Origin: an uncultured Tropicimonas sp.
GTDB taxonomy: Bacteria > Pseudomonadota > Alphaproteobacteria > Rhodobacterales > Rhodobacteraceae
Assembly (NCBI GenBank): GCA_947497945.1
Contig: CANMIP010000004.1
Span: 1 to 64,000 of the forward strand
Length of the DNA: 64,000 nucleotides
Direction of reading: 5' to 3'
A model generated the notes under the pieces. It saw only the letters and a list, made by a program, of their open reading frames with translations. It did not search any database and was not told the DNA's origin. The position numbers and the translations under genes are program-made. This document shows, in pieces, positions 44,632-55,226 of the stretch. The first letter of the stretch is position 1. Each line of letters starts with the position of its first letter.

Positions 44632-45161
44632 CCGATATCGAACCGGCGCGCGGCCGGCACCATTCGCAGATTGTCGATATCTGGCACGCCGGTTGGCATG
44701 ATGCGCATGCCGCGCTGGTTCCCGCCGAAATACTCGCCTTCCGCAAGCGGCATCACTTCGACCTGTGGTTGACAGCAGAGGCAGCGCGTTTCGACCTCGC
44801 CCTCGACGGCGACATCGTCCTGGGCTTCGTGGCCGTTTCCGGAAACGAGCTGCTGAAACTCTATGTCGGCGCAGACTGGCGCGGAACCGGCGTCGCCGCG
44901 GCCTTGCTCCGGCATGCCGAGGCAATCCTTGCCCGACGCGGCCAGTCGGAGATGGTGTTGCATTGCACCGCCGGCAATGACCGCGCCCACCATTTCTACG
45001 AAAAGCATGGCTGGCGCCTGTCGGAGACCCTGTCCGCCCCGCTTTGGCTGCCTGATCCCGCGCTGCCATCCCTGTCCGTTCCGACCTGGAAATTCTCCCG
45101 GTGCCCGCCTGGACAGGACATCGACAGGGCAATCCCGAGGGGCACGATGCCCGGCAGATGA
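44628..45161 (+). CDS. GNAT-family N-acetyltransferase
   Basis: 177 residues with a GNAT fold: HAGWHDAHAALVP, the LALDGDIVLGFVAVSGNELL strand pair, acetyl-CoA-binding LYVGADWRGTGVAAALLRHA and the final FYEKHGWRLSETL. There is no signal peptide. The acceptor is unknown. The start overlaps the end of small-ORF unit 3, and about 110 bp separate it from the pyrophosphatase gene downstream. Confidence 0.85.
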   Translation: MTDIEPARGRHHSQIVDIWHAGWHDAHAALVPAEILAFRKRHHFDLWLTAEAARFDLALDGDIVLGFVAVSGNELLKLYVGADWRGTGVAAALLRHAEAILARRGQSEMVLHCTAGNDRAHHFYEKHGWRLSETLSAPLWLPDPALPSLSVPTWKFSRCPPGQDIDRAIPRGTMPGR

Positions 45162-45271
45162 TTGCTGCACTGCAGCATTACTTCGTCGCAGGCCCCAATC
45201 TCCTCATGACTCCGGCGCTGGCTGGCGCTACAAGGGCGGCGAATTGCACCCCTGACGACGGAAAGTGTTCC

Positions 45272-46192
45272 ATGACCATCAAGGTTTTCGGCCACAAGGC
45301 CCCCGACACCGACACCACCGGCTCCGCCATCATCTGGGCCTGGTATCTCTCCGAAATCAAAGGCACCCCGGCCGAAGCCAAACTTCTGGGCGAGCCCAAC
45401 ACCGAGGCCGCTTTCGTGCTGGAGCGCTGGTCGCTCGACAAGCCGGAGATCATCGAGCTTGCCGGTGAAGGCCAGCCTTGCGTCGTGGTCGACACCAACA
45501 ACCCCGCCGAGCTGCCCGCCGACATCAATGCCTGCGACCTGCTGCAGATCATCGACCACCACAAGCTGACCGGTGGCATCGAGACCAAGTCGCCGATCGA
45601 CATCACCATGCGCCCGCTCGCCTGCACCGCGACCATCATGTACGACCTGATGGGCGCCGACGCCGCGAAGATGCCCGAGGCCATCAAGGGCGCGATGCTC
45701 TCCTGCATCCTCTCCGACACGATGGAGTTCCGCTCGCCGACCACCACCGATGTCGACAAGGGCCTCGCCGAGAAACTGGCCGCCGATCTTGGCGTCGATC
45801 TCTCCGCCTATGCCTCCGAGATGTTCGAAGCCAAGTCCGACGTGTCCGAGTTCTCCGATGCCGAGCTGATCCGGATGGATTCCAAGATCAACGAGATCGA
45901 CGGCATCAAGTTCCGCGTCTCCGTGCTGGAAACCACTGCGCCGCAGATCCCGCTGGACCGCAAGGCCTCCATCATGGAGTCCATGGCCGCCGTCTGCGCC
46001 GAAGACGAAATCGACCACGTTCTGCTCTTCGTCATCGACATACTGAAGGAAGAAGCCACGATGCTGATCCCGAACAACGTGGTCAAGGGCGTCGCCGAGA
46101 AGAGCTTCGGCGCCACGGTCGAGGGCGATTCCGTGGTCCTGCCCGGCATCCTGAGCCGCAAGAAGCAGATCATCCCGAATCTCAAGGTCTGA
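45272..46192 (+). CDS. ppaC: Manganese-dependent inorganic pyrophosphatase (family II)
   Basis: 306-residue DHH-superfamily enzyme hydrolysing pyrophosphate. The N-terminal KVFGHKAPDTDTTGSAI carries metal ligands, VVVDTNNPAELP another, and IIDHHKLTGG (Asp95-His96-His97) the DHH motif. The DHHA2 domain ends with the substrate-binding SRKKQIIPNL. The length is typical. A strong hairpin terminator follows. A family II enzyme implies Mn or Co dependence. Confidence 0.95.
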   Translation: MTIKVFGHKAPDTDTTGSAIIWAWYLSEIKGTPAEAKLLGEPNTEAAFVLERWSLDKPEIIELAGEGQPCVVVDTNNPAELPADINACDLLQIIDHHKLTGGIETKSPIDITMRPLACTATIMYDLMGADAAKMPEAIKGAMLSCILSDTMEFRSPTTTDVDKGLAEKLAADLGVDLSAYASEMFEAKSDVSEFSDAELIRMDSKINEIDGIKFRVSVLETTAPQIPLDRKASIMESMAAVCAEDEIDHVLLFVIDILKEEATMLIPNNVVKGVAEKSFGATVEGDSVVLPGILSRKKQIIPNLKV

Positions 46193-46213
46193 TCCCCCGG
46201 ACAGATCCTTGCA

Positions 46214-46252
46214 GCGCCCGGCCCCCAAAAGGCCGGGCGTTCGTCGTTTTCG
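46214..46252 (+). terminator. Terminator of ppaC
   Basis: GCCCGGCC (46216-46223) pairs with GGCCGGGC (46231-46238) around CCCAAAA, and GTTCGTCGTTTT follows. It begins 22 bp after the ppaC stop. The remaining 300 bp to the GntR gene show no gene; TTGACCAGTCGACCAA at about 46368-46383 is weakly palindromic. Confidence 0.75.
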
Positions 46253-46547
46253 GGCCACCCCTCAGCATGGATCCCACACAGCAGGACCGCAACTCGTCTG
46301 CTGAATGTGGCGAACGTTGCTTCCGGCTCTGTGTGATTTCGAAAACCTAGCGACTACAGAAGCCAATTTGACCAGTCGACCAAGACCGGTCCGCCCAACC
46401 GCGCCAATCGCGCCGGTCCGGTTGGAAAGTCGCCATGCCGCTTTTCATTTCGCGTCCCGACCGTCCCGCCCCGAAGACAGCTCGACAACGAGAGCATCCT
46501 CCACCCCTCCCCCGGCAATCCGGGCGCTTCGGCGGGCACGGACCGGG

Positions 46548-47192
46548 TCAGACGGAGGATTCGCTATCCTGTGTCAGACGCTCGATGAAGGCGTTGGAGA
46601 TATGGGCCTTGAGCGCATCATAAGCCGCCTGTTCATCCCGCGCGCGGATCGCGGCAACGATGGTCTCATGCTCGCCCATCGCCGTCTCGCCCCGCCCTTC
46701 GGCGGCCAGCGAGGTTGTCGCCATCAGCGCCATGGAACGATAGACGAGGTCGAGCTGCTGGACGAGGTAGCGATTATGAGAGGCCAGGTGGATCTGCCGG
46801 TGGAACCGGCGGTTGGCCCGGGCCAGCGCGGACGGGTCATCGACCAGCTTGTGATCGGCAACGATCATCTGGTCGAGCACCCGCATCTCCTCCTCGGTCG
46901 CATGGCGCGCCGCCAGCCGTGCGGCCAGCGCTTCCAGCTCGGATCGCACGACATAGAGCTCCGCGAGCTGGTTATGGTCGAGCGAGGCGACGATCAGGCT
47001 GCGCCCGTCCCGCGCCAGCAGCGATTGCGTCTCCAGCCGCTGCAGCGCTTCCCGGATCGGCGTGCGCGAGACACCGAAACGTTCGGCCAGTTCGGATTCC
47101 ACCAGCCTGTCGCCAGGCTTGTAGACCCCGACATCGATGGCCTCCAGGATGAGGTCATAAGCGTCCTTTTGAGCGTGTTTCTCGGTCGGCAT
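46548..47192 (-). CDS. GntR-family regulator with FCD domain
   Basis: 214 residues. The winged HTH reads AYDLILEAIDVGVYKPGDRL, then ESELAERFGVSRTPIREALQRLE. The FCD ligand domain has the metal-binding pattern ELYVVRSELEALAARLAARH, ANRRFHRQIHLASHN, and a later GEHETIVAAI with AHI near the end. ATG 47192 is preceded by GAGGAAA. No metabolic operon is adjacent, so the effector (often an organic acid) and targets are unknown. Confidence 0.88.
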   Translation of the reverse strand: MPTEKHAQKDAYDLILEAIDVGVYKPGDRLVESELAERFGVSRTPIREALQRLETQSLLARDGRSLIVASLDHNQLAELYVVRSELEALAARLAARHATEEEMRVLDQMIVADHKLVDDPSALARANRRFHRQIHLASHNRYLVQQLDLVYRSMALMATTSLAAEGRGETAMGEHETIVAAIRARDEQAAYDALKAHISNAFIERLTQDSESSV

Positions 47193-47316
47193 CGGGTTTC
47201 CTCGGGTCGCGGGCCTATAAGCTACCGCAAATGAGCGGATATTCAACAAGATGAAACCGTTCCCGAGGAATGCGCCCCCGCTTGCGCCCGAACGGACACG
47301 GCAATAGGGTCCAGCC

Positions 47317-47982
47317 ATGGTTTCCGACAGCTTTTCGCATGTGAACACCTGGGTGTTCGACCTCGACAACACGCTCTACCCGCCCAAGGCCCGGCTCTTC
47401 GACCAGATCGAGGTCCGGATGATCGCCTGGGTGATGGAGACGCTCGGCGTCGAACGGGCCGAGGCGGACCGGCTGCGCAAGGTCTACTGGGCGCAATATG
47501 GTACCACGCTGGCCGGGCTGATGCGCGAGCACGGGGTCGATCCCGGCCCCTATCTGCACCATGTCCACGAGATCGATCTCAGCCATCTGGTCCCCGATCC
47601 CGACCTTGCCTCCGGCATCAGCGCGCTGCCCGGTCGCCGTATCGTCTATACCAACGGCTCTCGGCCCTATGCCGAGCGCGTGGTCGCTGCGCGTGGGCTG
47701 GCAGGGATTTTCGACGCGATCTACGGCGTGGAACATGCGGACTTCCAGCCCAAGCCCGAGCGCGCCGCTTTCGAGACCGTGTTCGCCGCTGACGGGCTGG
47801 ACCCGCGCGCGGCCGCCATGTTCGAGGACGACCCGCGCAACCTCGCCGCGCCACACGCGATGGGAATGCGCACGATACATGTCGCGCCCGACCCCAGCCC
47901 GGCGCCGCATATCCATCACCACACGGCGGATCTCGCGGCCTTCCTCGGCGGGCTCTCTCCGCTCAGCGCCGCCAGAAATTGA
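47317..47982 (+). CDS. HAD-family pyrimidine 5'-nucleotidase-type phosphatase
   Basis: 221 residues of the HAD superfamily. Motif I is VFDLDNTLYPP, motif II is IVYTNGSRPYAERV, the lysine of motif III is in FQPKPERAAFE and motif IV is AAMFEDDPRNL. The DLDNTLYP start is typical of the pyrimidine 5'-nucleotidase (SDT1-like) subgroup. Cytoplasmic. Its 3' end overlaps the convergent trkH by 20 bp. Confidence 0.88.
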   Translation: MVSDSFSHVNTWVFDLDNTLYPPKARLFDQIEVRMIAWVMETLGVERAEADRLRKVYWAQYGTTLAGLMREHGVDPGPYLHHVHEIDLSHLVPDPDLASGISALPGRRIVYTNGSRPYAERVVAARGLAGIFDAIYGVEHADFQPKPERAAFETVFAADGLDPRAAAMFEDDPRNLAAPHAMGMRTIHVAPDPSPAPHIHHHTADLAAFLGGLSPLSAARN

Positions 47983-49411
47983 CCGTGAACAGCGCGTAGA
48001 CCACGAGCAGTTCCAGCCGCCCGATCAGCATCGCCGCCGAGAGGATCCACTTGGCCGAATTGTTGAGCGGGGCGAAATTGCCCGCCGGCCCGACAATCTC
48101 GCCCAGCCCGGGGCCGATATTGGCCAGTGCCGCGCTGGCGCCAGAAATCGAGGTGACAAAGTCGAGCCCCGTCAGCGCCAGCGCGACGCAGACCGCGCCA
48201 AGCGTGACGGTGAACAGGACGAAGAAGGACATTACAGAGTTGAGCACGTCATCTCCCACGGCCCGGCCGTCATAGCGCAACGGGAATATGCCGCGCGGGG
48301 AGTGCAGCGCCTTGACCTGGGTCAGGACGGCGCCGAAGAGGAGCTGGTAGCGGAAGACCTTGACCGAACAGGCGGTCGATCCGGCGCAGCCGCCGATCAG
48401 CCCGATGAAGAAGAAGACCGTGACCGGGAAGGCGCCCCAACGCATGTAGTCCTCGCTGGCATAGCCGGTGCCGGTGAGGATCGAAGTGACATTGAAGAGG
48501 CTCTTGCGCAGCGCCGGCTCCCAGCCGCGCCCGCTTTGCGCAACCTGCCAGGTCACCATGACCACCGCCACGATCACGAGGGTCAAGATGAAGCCGCGCA
48601 CCTGCCGGTCCTGGAGCAGGGCATCGGTGCCACCAGCCAGCATCTGGACATAGCGCACGAATGGCAGCGCCGCGAGGACCATGAAGATAACGGAGGCATA
48701 TTCCACGCCCGGCGTGAACCCGCCGAAGGACGCATCGTAATTGGCGAACCCGCCGGTTGCGATCGTCGTCATCGCGTGGACGATGGAATCGAGCGGCCCC
48801 ATGCCAAGCGTGGAATAGACCAACGCACAGACGGCCGTGAGCAGGAAGTAGATCACCGAGATCTGGCTGGCGATCTCACCGGCTCGCGGCAGGATCTTGC
48901 CAAAGGTGTCGAAACCTTCAGAGCGGAAGATCTGCATGCCGCCGACCCGCAGTTCGGGCAGGAAGACCATGGCGACAACGATGATCCCGATGCCGCCAAT
49001 CCACTGCATCAACCCGCGCCAGAGCAGCAGCCCCTCGGGCAGGTGATCGAGCCCGGAAAAGACGGTGGACCCGGTTGTGGTCAGCCCCGACATCGCCTCG
49101 AAGAATGCATCCGTGTAGCTGGCCTCGGTCTCGCCGAGAACGAAGGGGATGGCGCCGAAGATCGGCAGCGCGACCCAGACCCCGGTGGTCAGCAGGAAGG
49201 TCTGCCGGATGTTGAGCCCCTCGTCCACGGCATTGGCACAGGCCAGCGCAACCATCCCGCCGGTCAGCATCGTGACCACGGAGGACAGCATGAAGACCAT
49301 CCAGTGCTCGTTGCCGGCGAGCAGGTCGACCAGCATCGGCAACAGCATCACCGCGCCGAGCGAGGCCACCAAGAGGCCGATGACATATCCCACGGGGCGG
49401 AAGTCGAACAT
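47963..49411 (-). CDS. trkH: Trk/Ktr-type potassium uptake protein TrkH
   Basis: 482-residue polytopic membrane protein of the TrkH/TrkG/KtrB family with four pore loops: EAMSGLTTTGSTVFSGLDHL, MTTIATGGFANYDASFGG, FNVTSILTGTGYASEDY and ASAALANIGPGLGEIVGP, each carrying the selectivity glycine. IGGCAGSTACSVKVFRYQ is also characteristic. I chose ATG 49411, just before DFRPVGYVIGLLVAS. Its TrkA partner is not in this window. Confidence 0.92.
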   Translation of the reverse strand: MFDFRPVGYVIGLLVASLGAVMLLPMLVDLLAGNEHWMVFMLSSVVTMLTGGMVALACANAVDEGLNIRQTFLLTTGVWVALPIFGAIPFVLGETEASYTDAFFEAMSGLTTTGSTVFSGLDHLPEGLLLWRGLMQWIGGIGIIVVAMVFLPELRVGGMQIFRSEGFDTFGKILPRAGEIASQISVIYFLLTAVCALVYSTLGMGPLDSIVHAMTTIATGGFANYDASFGGFTPGVEYASVIFMVLAALPFVRYVQMLAGGTDALLQDRQVRGFILTLVIVAVVMVTWQVAQSGRGWEPALRKSLFNVTSILTGTGYASEDYMRWGAFPVTVFFFIGLIGGCAGSTACSVKVFRYQLLFGAVLTQVKALHSPRGIFPLRYDGRAVGDDVLNSVMSFFVLFTVTLGAVCVALALTGLDFVTSISGASAALANIGPGLGEIVGPAGNFAPLNNSAKWILSAAMLIGRLELLVVYALFTVNFWRR

Positions 49412-49636
49412 GAGCGCACCGTTGTCCGGAGGGTCGCAGAGTGTCAAGCCGTTGTCGCGTTCGCGGAAGGGTGGCACCGCGCTTGCGGAATGTGCGCCAC
49501 GCCGCCAGCGCCGGCGGGCCGGAAATCGACCAAACCGGCCCGAATCTGGCAGGTTTCCACCGATTGCTGTCGAGGGAAGCCGGAGTTCCGTCGTTTCCGC
49601 CGTGGCATTCCTGCGCAATCATGGCAGAAAGCACGC

Positions 49637-50551
49637 ATGACCAGAGATCTCTCCCTTGCCTTCGTGCACCCCGAACAGCGTGCAGCCGCCACCGCGCCCG
49701 AGGATGCCCCCCGTGACCGGATCAGCCTGCGCGACTATGTGCGCGAAGTTGAGATCGGCGCGTTCCAGGAGGAGCGCGGGGTCGAGCAGCGGCTGCGTTT
49801 CAATATCGTGGTCGAGGTCGGGCGGGCCGGGGCGCCGGTCGAGGATGATGTCGACCGGATCCTGAGCTATGACACGATCACCGAGGCGGTGGAGTTTTCG
49901 CTCTCCGAAGAGCGGCTGAGCCTGCTTGAGACGCTGGCCGAACGGATCGCGGAGCGGTTGCTGGCCGAGCCGCGCGCGCGGCGGGTCTTCGTGAAGATCG
50001 AAAAGCTGGACCGTGGCCCCTTCGCGCTTGGCATCGAGATCGAGCGCTCGCGAGCGCAGGCCGGACTGATCGAGCTCTCCGAGCGTGGCTTCGCCCGCCC
50101 GCTGGTGGTGTTCCTGTCCAACGCCGCAATCGCGGATGCGCGGCTGCCGCACTGGCTCGACGCGCTGGAGGCGCTGGAGCGCCCGGTCGTGCTGACGGTG
50201 GGCCTGCCCGAGACACCGCTTCCACGCGCCGGCGCGCCGATGCCGCAACGCCGGATCGACCTGCTGGCGCTCGAACAGAACGCCTGGCTGCTGGCGGCGC
50301 GGGACCGGCGCTGCATCGTGGTCGACAGCCGCACCGAGATCACCCATGCGATCCATGAGGGCCGCATCGTCGTCTGGGCCCCATCGAAGATCGTACTGGA
50401 TGCGGTGGATGGACCGGACGTGGCGCCGCGCGATGCGGCCGGCCTCGCCGCCTGGTTCGGGAAACTGCTGGAGGCGGAACGGTTGCTGGGCCTTGGCGTG
50501 GAGCTGCCTGGCGGCGACACCCTGGCGCTTGCCGACAGGCTGGAACTGTAG
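49637..50551 (+). CDS. folB: Dihydroneopterin aldolase (FolB) with a long C-terminal extension
   Basis: 304 residues. Residues 25-145 form the FolB fold: ISLRDYVREVEIGAFQEERG, then LRFNIVVEV, SYDTITEAVEFSLSEERLSL, LETLAERIAERLL and VFVKIEKLD. The usual enzyme is about 120 residues. Here a second region (about 150-304, LVVFLSNAAIADARLPHWLD, then CIVVDSRTEI and IVVWAPSKIVLD) follows, whose family I do not recognise. FolB cleaves dihydroneopterin in folate synthesis. The folB-folP-glmM order supports the call. Confidence 0.85.
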   Translation: MTRDLSLAFVHPEQRAAATAPEDAPRDRISLRDYVREVEIGAFQEERGVEQRLRFNIVVEVGRAGAPVEDDVDRILSYDTITEAVEFSLSEERLSLLETLAERIAERLLAEPRARRVFVKIEKLDRGPFALGIEIERSRAQAGLIELSERGFARPLVVFLSNAAIADARLPHWLDALEALERPVVLTVGLPETPLPRAGAPMPQRRIDLLALEQNAWLLAARDRRCIVVDSRTEITHAIHEGRIVVWAPSKIVLDAVDGPDVAPRDAAGLAAWFGKLLEAERLLGLGVELPGGDTLALADRLEL

Positions 50552-50581
50552 CAGACCCGATCAGGGAGCCTGGGAACCGCC

Positions 50582-51604
50582 ATGACCGAGTATTTCCGAC
50601 CAATTCCGTCGCTCGACCCGGCGCGTCCGGCCGATGCGCAACGGCTGGCCGGCGGCTGGGCCTGGTTCGACCGCGTGGAGCTGTTGCGGCGCGATGCGGC
50701 GCCGGAGATCCTGCCGGTTCACGAACTGCCGGCGCCTGTCCTTGAGCGGCTGCTGACGCCACGCCCGGCCATTGCCGGCCTGGCCATGGACCGACCCAGG
50801 ATCATGGGCATCCTCAATGTCACGCCGGACAGCTTTTCCGATGGCGGCATGCATGATGCGCCCGCCGCCGCACTCGCCCATGCCCGCGCCATGGCATCCT
50901 CGGCCGACATCATCGATATCGGAGGCGAGTCGACCCGCCCCGGCGCGCAGGATGTCGCGGTCGCGGACGAGATCGCCCGGACAGCCCCGGTGATCGCGGC
51001 AATGCGGGCAACCGGGCTCGCCACGCCGGTCTCGATCGACACCCGCAAGGCATCGGTGGGCGCAGCGGCGCTGGAGGCAGGGGCCAACCTGGTGAATGAC
51101 GTGTCCGGGCTCGGCTTCGATCCGGCCATGGGCGCGCTGGTCGCGGCGCGCGCCGTGCCCCTCTGCCTGATGCATTCCGTCGAGACGCCCGCGACCATGC
51201 AGGACAACCCGCGCTACGACAACGTGCTGCTCGACGTGTATGATTTCCTGTCGGAGCGGGTCGACACGGCTGTCGCGGCTGGTATTTCAAGGGAACGGAT
51301 CGTGCTTGATCCGGGGATCGGCTTCGGCAAGACGCTTGCGCATAACCTCGCGCTGCTGTCGCGGATCTCGTTGTTTCATACGCTGGGCTGTCCGGTTCTG
51401 CTGGGCGCCTCGCGCAAACGCATGATTGGGACGATCGGCCGTGCGCCCGAGGCGCGCGACCGGGCCCCGGGATCGATTGCCGTCGCTCTGGCGGCTCTGG
51501 CGCAGGGGGTTCAGTTCCTGCGCGTTCACGATGTGGCCGAGACGAGACAGGCGGTGCGCCTGTTCGAGGCCGCGAGTACCGGGGCCAGCCCCGAGGAGGA
51601 TTGA
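50582..51604 (+). CDS. folP: Dihydropteroate synthase
   Basis: 340 residues. The TIM-barrel signatures are IMGILNVTPDSFSDGG, then DIIDIGGESTRPGA, PVSIDTRKASVGAAALEAGA, LVNDVSGL, IVLDPGIGFGKTLAHNLALL and a C-terminal LRVHDVAETRQAV. It joins p-aminobenzoate to the pterin diphosphate and is the sulfonamide target. An N-terminal extension of about 70 residues precedes the barrel, which is common in this bacterial group. It follows folB by 30 bp. Confidence 0.95.
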   Translation: MTEYFRPIPSLDPARPADAQRLAGGWAWFDRVELLRRDAAPEILPVHELPAPVLERLLTPRPAIAGLAMDRPRIMGILNVTPDSFSDGGMHDAPAAALAHARAMASSADIIDIGGESTRPGAQDVAVADEIARTAPVIAAMRATGLATPVSIDTRKASVGAAALEAGANLVNDVSGLGFDPAMGALVAARAVPLCLMHSVETPATMQDNPRYDNVLLDVYDFLSERVDTAVAAGISRERIVLDPGIGFGKTLAHNLALLSRISLFHTLGCPVLLGASRKRMIGTIGRAPEARDRAPGSIAVALAALAQGVQFLRVHDVAETRQAVRLFEAASTGASPEED

Positions 51605-51607
51605 TTT

Positions 51608-52951
51608 TTGAGCAGGAACCTGTTCGGAACCGACGGTGTGCGCGGACGCGCCAACACCCACCCGATGACCGCCGAGCTGGCGTTGAGGATCGGGGCCGCC
51701 GCCGGCCGCTATTTCCGCAAGGACCAGTCGGCAGCCCATCGCGTCGTGATCGGCAAGGACACAAGGCTCTCGGGCTACATGTTCGAGAGCGCGCTGACGG
51801 CGGGGCTGACCTCGACGGGAATGAACGTGCTGCTGCTCGGCCCGGTGCCGACGCCGGCGGTGGGCTTCCTGACCACCTCCATGCGGGCCGATTTCGGCAT
51901 CATGATCTCGGCCAGCCACAACCCCTCGCAGGACAATGGCATCAAGTTCTTCGGCGCTGACGGGTTCAAGCTCTCAGACGAGGCAGAGGCCGAGATCGAA
52001 CAGCTCGTGGAACTCGGCGTCCGACCGGCCAAGGCCGAGCATATCGGGCGCGCACGCCGGATCGATGACGGTCGTTTCCGCTATGTCGAGCGCGCCAAGC
52101 AGAGCTTCCCGGACGGGTTGACGCTGAACGGACTCAAGGTGGTGATCGACTGCGCCAACGGCGCCTCCTATGCCACCGCGCCGGAAGTTCTCTGGGAGCT
52201 TGGCGCGGACACCGTCAAGATCGGCGTCGAGCCGAATGGCTTCAATATCAACGACCAGGTCGGCTCGACCCATGTCCAGACCGCGGCGGCCAAGGTGCTC
52301 TCCGAGGGGGCTGATATCGGGATCTGCCTCGATGGCGATGCCGACCGGGTGATGATCATCGACGAGAAGGGCCAGGTGGCCGATGGCGACCAGATCATGG
52401 CGCTGCTCGCGGATCGCTGGGCGCGGTCCGGGCGGCTGAAGAACGATGCGCTGGTGGCGACCGTCATGTCCAATCTCGGCCTGGAGCGCTTCCTCGAGGG
52501 GCGCGGCCTGAGACTGGAGCGCACGGCTGTCGGGGACCGCTATGTCGTCGAGCGCATGCGCCGGGGCGGCTGGAATCTTGGCGGCGAGCAGTCGGGCCAT
52601 ATCGTGATGACGGATTACGCGACAACCGGCGACGGGCTGATCGCGGCGCTGCAATTCCTCGCCGCCATGGCGGAGACCGGCCAGCGGGCCTCCAGCCTGA
52701 CCCGCAGCTTCGACACCGTGCCGCAGCTCCTCAAGAACGTGCGCTACAAAACGGGCACGACGCCGCTGGAACTGGAAAGCGTGAAGAAGGCGATCCGGGA
52801 TGCGGAGGAGAAGCTGGACGGCAATGGCCGGTTGCTGATCCGCAAGTCGGGGACAGAGCCGCTGATCCGGGTCATGGCCGAAAGCGAGAATGCGGCGATC
52901 ATGGAGAGCGCGGTGGACTCGGTTTGCGAGGCCGTGGAAGGCGCGGTCTGA
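51608..52951 (+). CDS. glmM: Phosphoglucosamine mutase GlmM
   Basis: 447 residues, converting glucosamine-6-phosphate to glucosamine-1-phosphate for peptidoglycan and lipopolysaccharide precursors. Key motifs are [17 protein letters not shown], the phosphoserine loop ISASHNP (Ser103), the metal loop [18 protein letters not shown] and the phosphate-binding [14 protein letters not shown]. The start is TTG at 51608, with GAGGAGGA ending about 7 nt upstream; no ATG fits. It is 4 bp from the folP stop. Confidence 0.95.
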   Translation: MSRNLFGTDGVRGRANTHPMTAELALRIGAAAGRYFRKDQSAAHRVVIGKDTRLSGYMFESALTAGLTSTGMNVLLLGPVPTPAVGFLTTSMRADFGIMISASHNPSQDNGIKFFGADGFKLSDEAEAEIEQLVELGVRPAKAEHIGRARRIDDGRFRYVERAKQSFPDGLTLNGLKVVIDCANGASYATAPEVLWELGADTVKIGVEPNGFNINDQVGSTHVQTAAAKVLSEGADIGICLDGDADRVMIIDEKGQVADGDQIMALLADRWARSGRLKNDALVATVMSNLGLERFLEGRGLRLERTAVGDRYVVERMRRGGWNLGGEQSGHIVMTDYATTGDGLIAALQFLAAMAETGQRASSLTRSFDTVPQLLKNVRYKTGTTPLELESVKKAIRDAEEKLDGNGRLLIRKSGTEPLIRVMAESENAAIMESAVDSVCEAVEGAV

Positions 52952-52957
52952 CGCCGC

Positions 52958-53896
52958 TCAGGGCCGGCGCCGCGCCAGGGCTTGCTGGATGGCGCGGCTC
53001 TGGCTCACGGCAATTCCAGACAGGATCAGCGCCAGCGCGATGAAGAGCTGCGGCGGCAACTCTTCCCCGAGCAGCACGATTCCGAAGATCACCGCCCAGA
53101 TCGGGACCATGTAATTCGTCAGCGTCATGAAAAGCGTGCCGGCGGTGGTGATCACGCGGACTCGGCCGGCGGCGGCCAGCGCGGTCGGAAAGAGCGCGGC
53201 GTAAAAGACCGCAACTGTCGGGCGCAACGGCCAGCTCTCCGGAACGCCTTCCACCCAGAGCGCAATCGGCAGCAGGATGACCGTGGCCGCGGTCAGGGAT
53301 GCCGCTGCGAAGGCCAGCGGCGGCATCGGCGGCGCGCGCCGCGTTGCCACTGATCCCACGGCATAGCAGCAGGCAGCGGCAAAACAGGCCAGCCGCCCCA
53401 GCAGGCCGAGCCGCGTCCCGTCGCTTTCCAGCGCCTCCGGTCCGAAGAGGATCAGAAGGCCGATGAAACCGAGGCTGACGCCGGCGATCCGGCGCGGGCC
53501 GATGCCTTCTTCCGGCGAGAAGATCGCGACAAGGGGCAGGACAAGCAGCGGCAGCATCCCCATGGTCACACCGGCAAAGGCGGAGGGAACATGTTGCAGG
53601 CCCCAGGTCAGCAAGGCGAAGGGCAGCGCATAGGATACCAGCCCGATCAGCACCGCGAAGAGCCAGCCGCGCCGCCCGGCCTTCCGGGTGATCTGCCCCG
53701 GGCCCTGGCCCATGGCGACCCCGATGACGATCAGCGCCGCCGCGCCGATGCCGACGCGCAGCGCGGCGACGGTCCAGTAACCGAACCCCTCCAGGGCCAC
53801 GGCCATGGACATGAAAGCAGCCCCCCAGATCACGCCAAGCAGGCTGATCATGAGCCAGTTGGCAAGGCCGGGATTTTGCGGAGACGGGGCTGACAT
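52958..53896 (-). CDS. EamA/DMT-superfamily transporter
   Basis: 312 residues with about ten membrane helices in two EamA repeats: MISLLGVIWGAAFMSMAVAL starts the first, and FAAACCYAVGSVATRR with LTNYMVPIWAVIFGIVLLGE marks the second. Such proteins are usually metabolite exporters or drug/metabolite permeases; the substrate is unknown. I chose ATG 53896 just before the first helix. It is convergent with glmM, 6 bp apart. Confidence 0.85.
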   Translation of the reverse strand: MSAPSPQNPGLANWLMISLLGVIWGAAFMSMAVALEGFGYWTVAALRVGIGAAALIVIGVAMGQGPGQITRKAGRRGWLFAVLIGLVSYALPFALLTWGLQHVPSAFAGVTMGMLPLLVLPLVAIFSPEEGIGPRRIAGVSLGFIGLLILFGPEALESDGTRLGLLGRLACFAAACCYAVGSVATRRAPPMPPLAFAAASLTAATVILLPIALWVEGVPESWPLRPTVAVFYAALFPTALAAAGRVRVITTAGTLFMTLTNYMVPIWAVIFGIVLLGEELPPQLFIALALILSGIAVSQSRAIQQALARRRP

Positions 53897-54029
53897 GAGC
53901 TCAGCTTTCCATCCGTTGGCCCGCAGACACAAGCAGTCGCGTCGGGCTGTGGGGCTTTGTCGCGACGTCGCGAAGGCGCGCGGACGTGTTCCACCGACGC
54001 CAGCCCCGCCGCCGCGGGTCAAACGAGAA

Positions 54030-54054
54030 AGCCCCGGCCAATCCGGCCGGGGCT
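54030..54054 (-). terminator. Terminator of ilvC
   Basis: AGCCCCGGCC (54030-54039) pairs with GGCCGGGGCT (54045-54054) around a 5-nt loop. It lies 26 bp after the ilvC stop on the minus strand and is followed there by TTCTCG. Confidence 0.7.
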
Positions 54055-54080
54055 CCCTTCATTTCCAGTGATCGCGCCAA

Positions 54081-55151
<1,071 letters not shown>

Positions 55152-55154
55152 TTA

Positions 55155-55185
55155 TGGCGCATAGACGTTTCAAAAACGCGCCATT
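55155..55185. promoter_or_regulatory. Inverted repeat in the ilvC-lrp divergent region
   Basis: ATGGCGC (55155-55161) and GCGCCAT (55179-55185) form a perfect 7-bp inverted repeat with a 17-bp spacer, between the divergent ilvC and Lrp/AsnC starts. AT-rich sequence with TTGA and TCAA ends lies further toward the regulator (55201-55225). This suits an operator bound by the regulators. No binding evidence. Confidence 0.4.
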
Positions 55186-55226
55186 GGCAAAAGGTGCGGT
55201 TGAATCTATAATCGATTTTCTCAATT

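Noticed and set aside
46368..46383. TTGACCAGTCGACCAA as a possible GntR/FCD operator
   Set aside because: Only about half of the positions are symmetric, and it lies downstream of the regulator gene, not in its promoter.
47561..50551. A 996-codon plus-strand open frame crossing trkH antisense and running into folB
   Set aside because: It is the folB frame extended by chance. The part over trkH is low-complexity Arg/Asp/His sequence antisense to a clear membrane protein, as is common in high-GC DNA.
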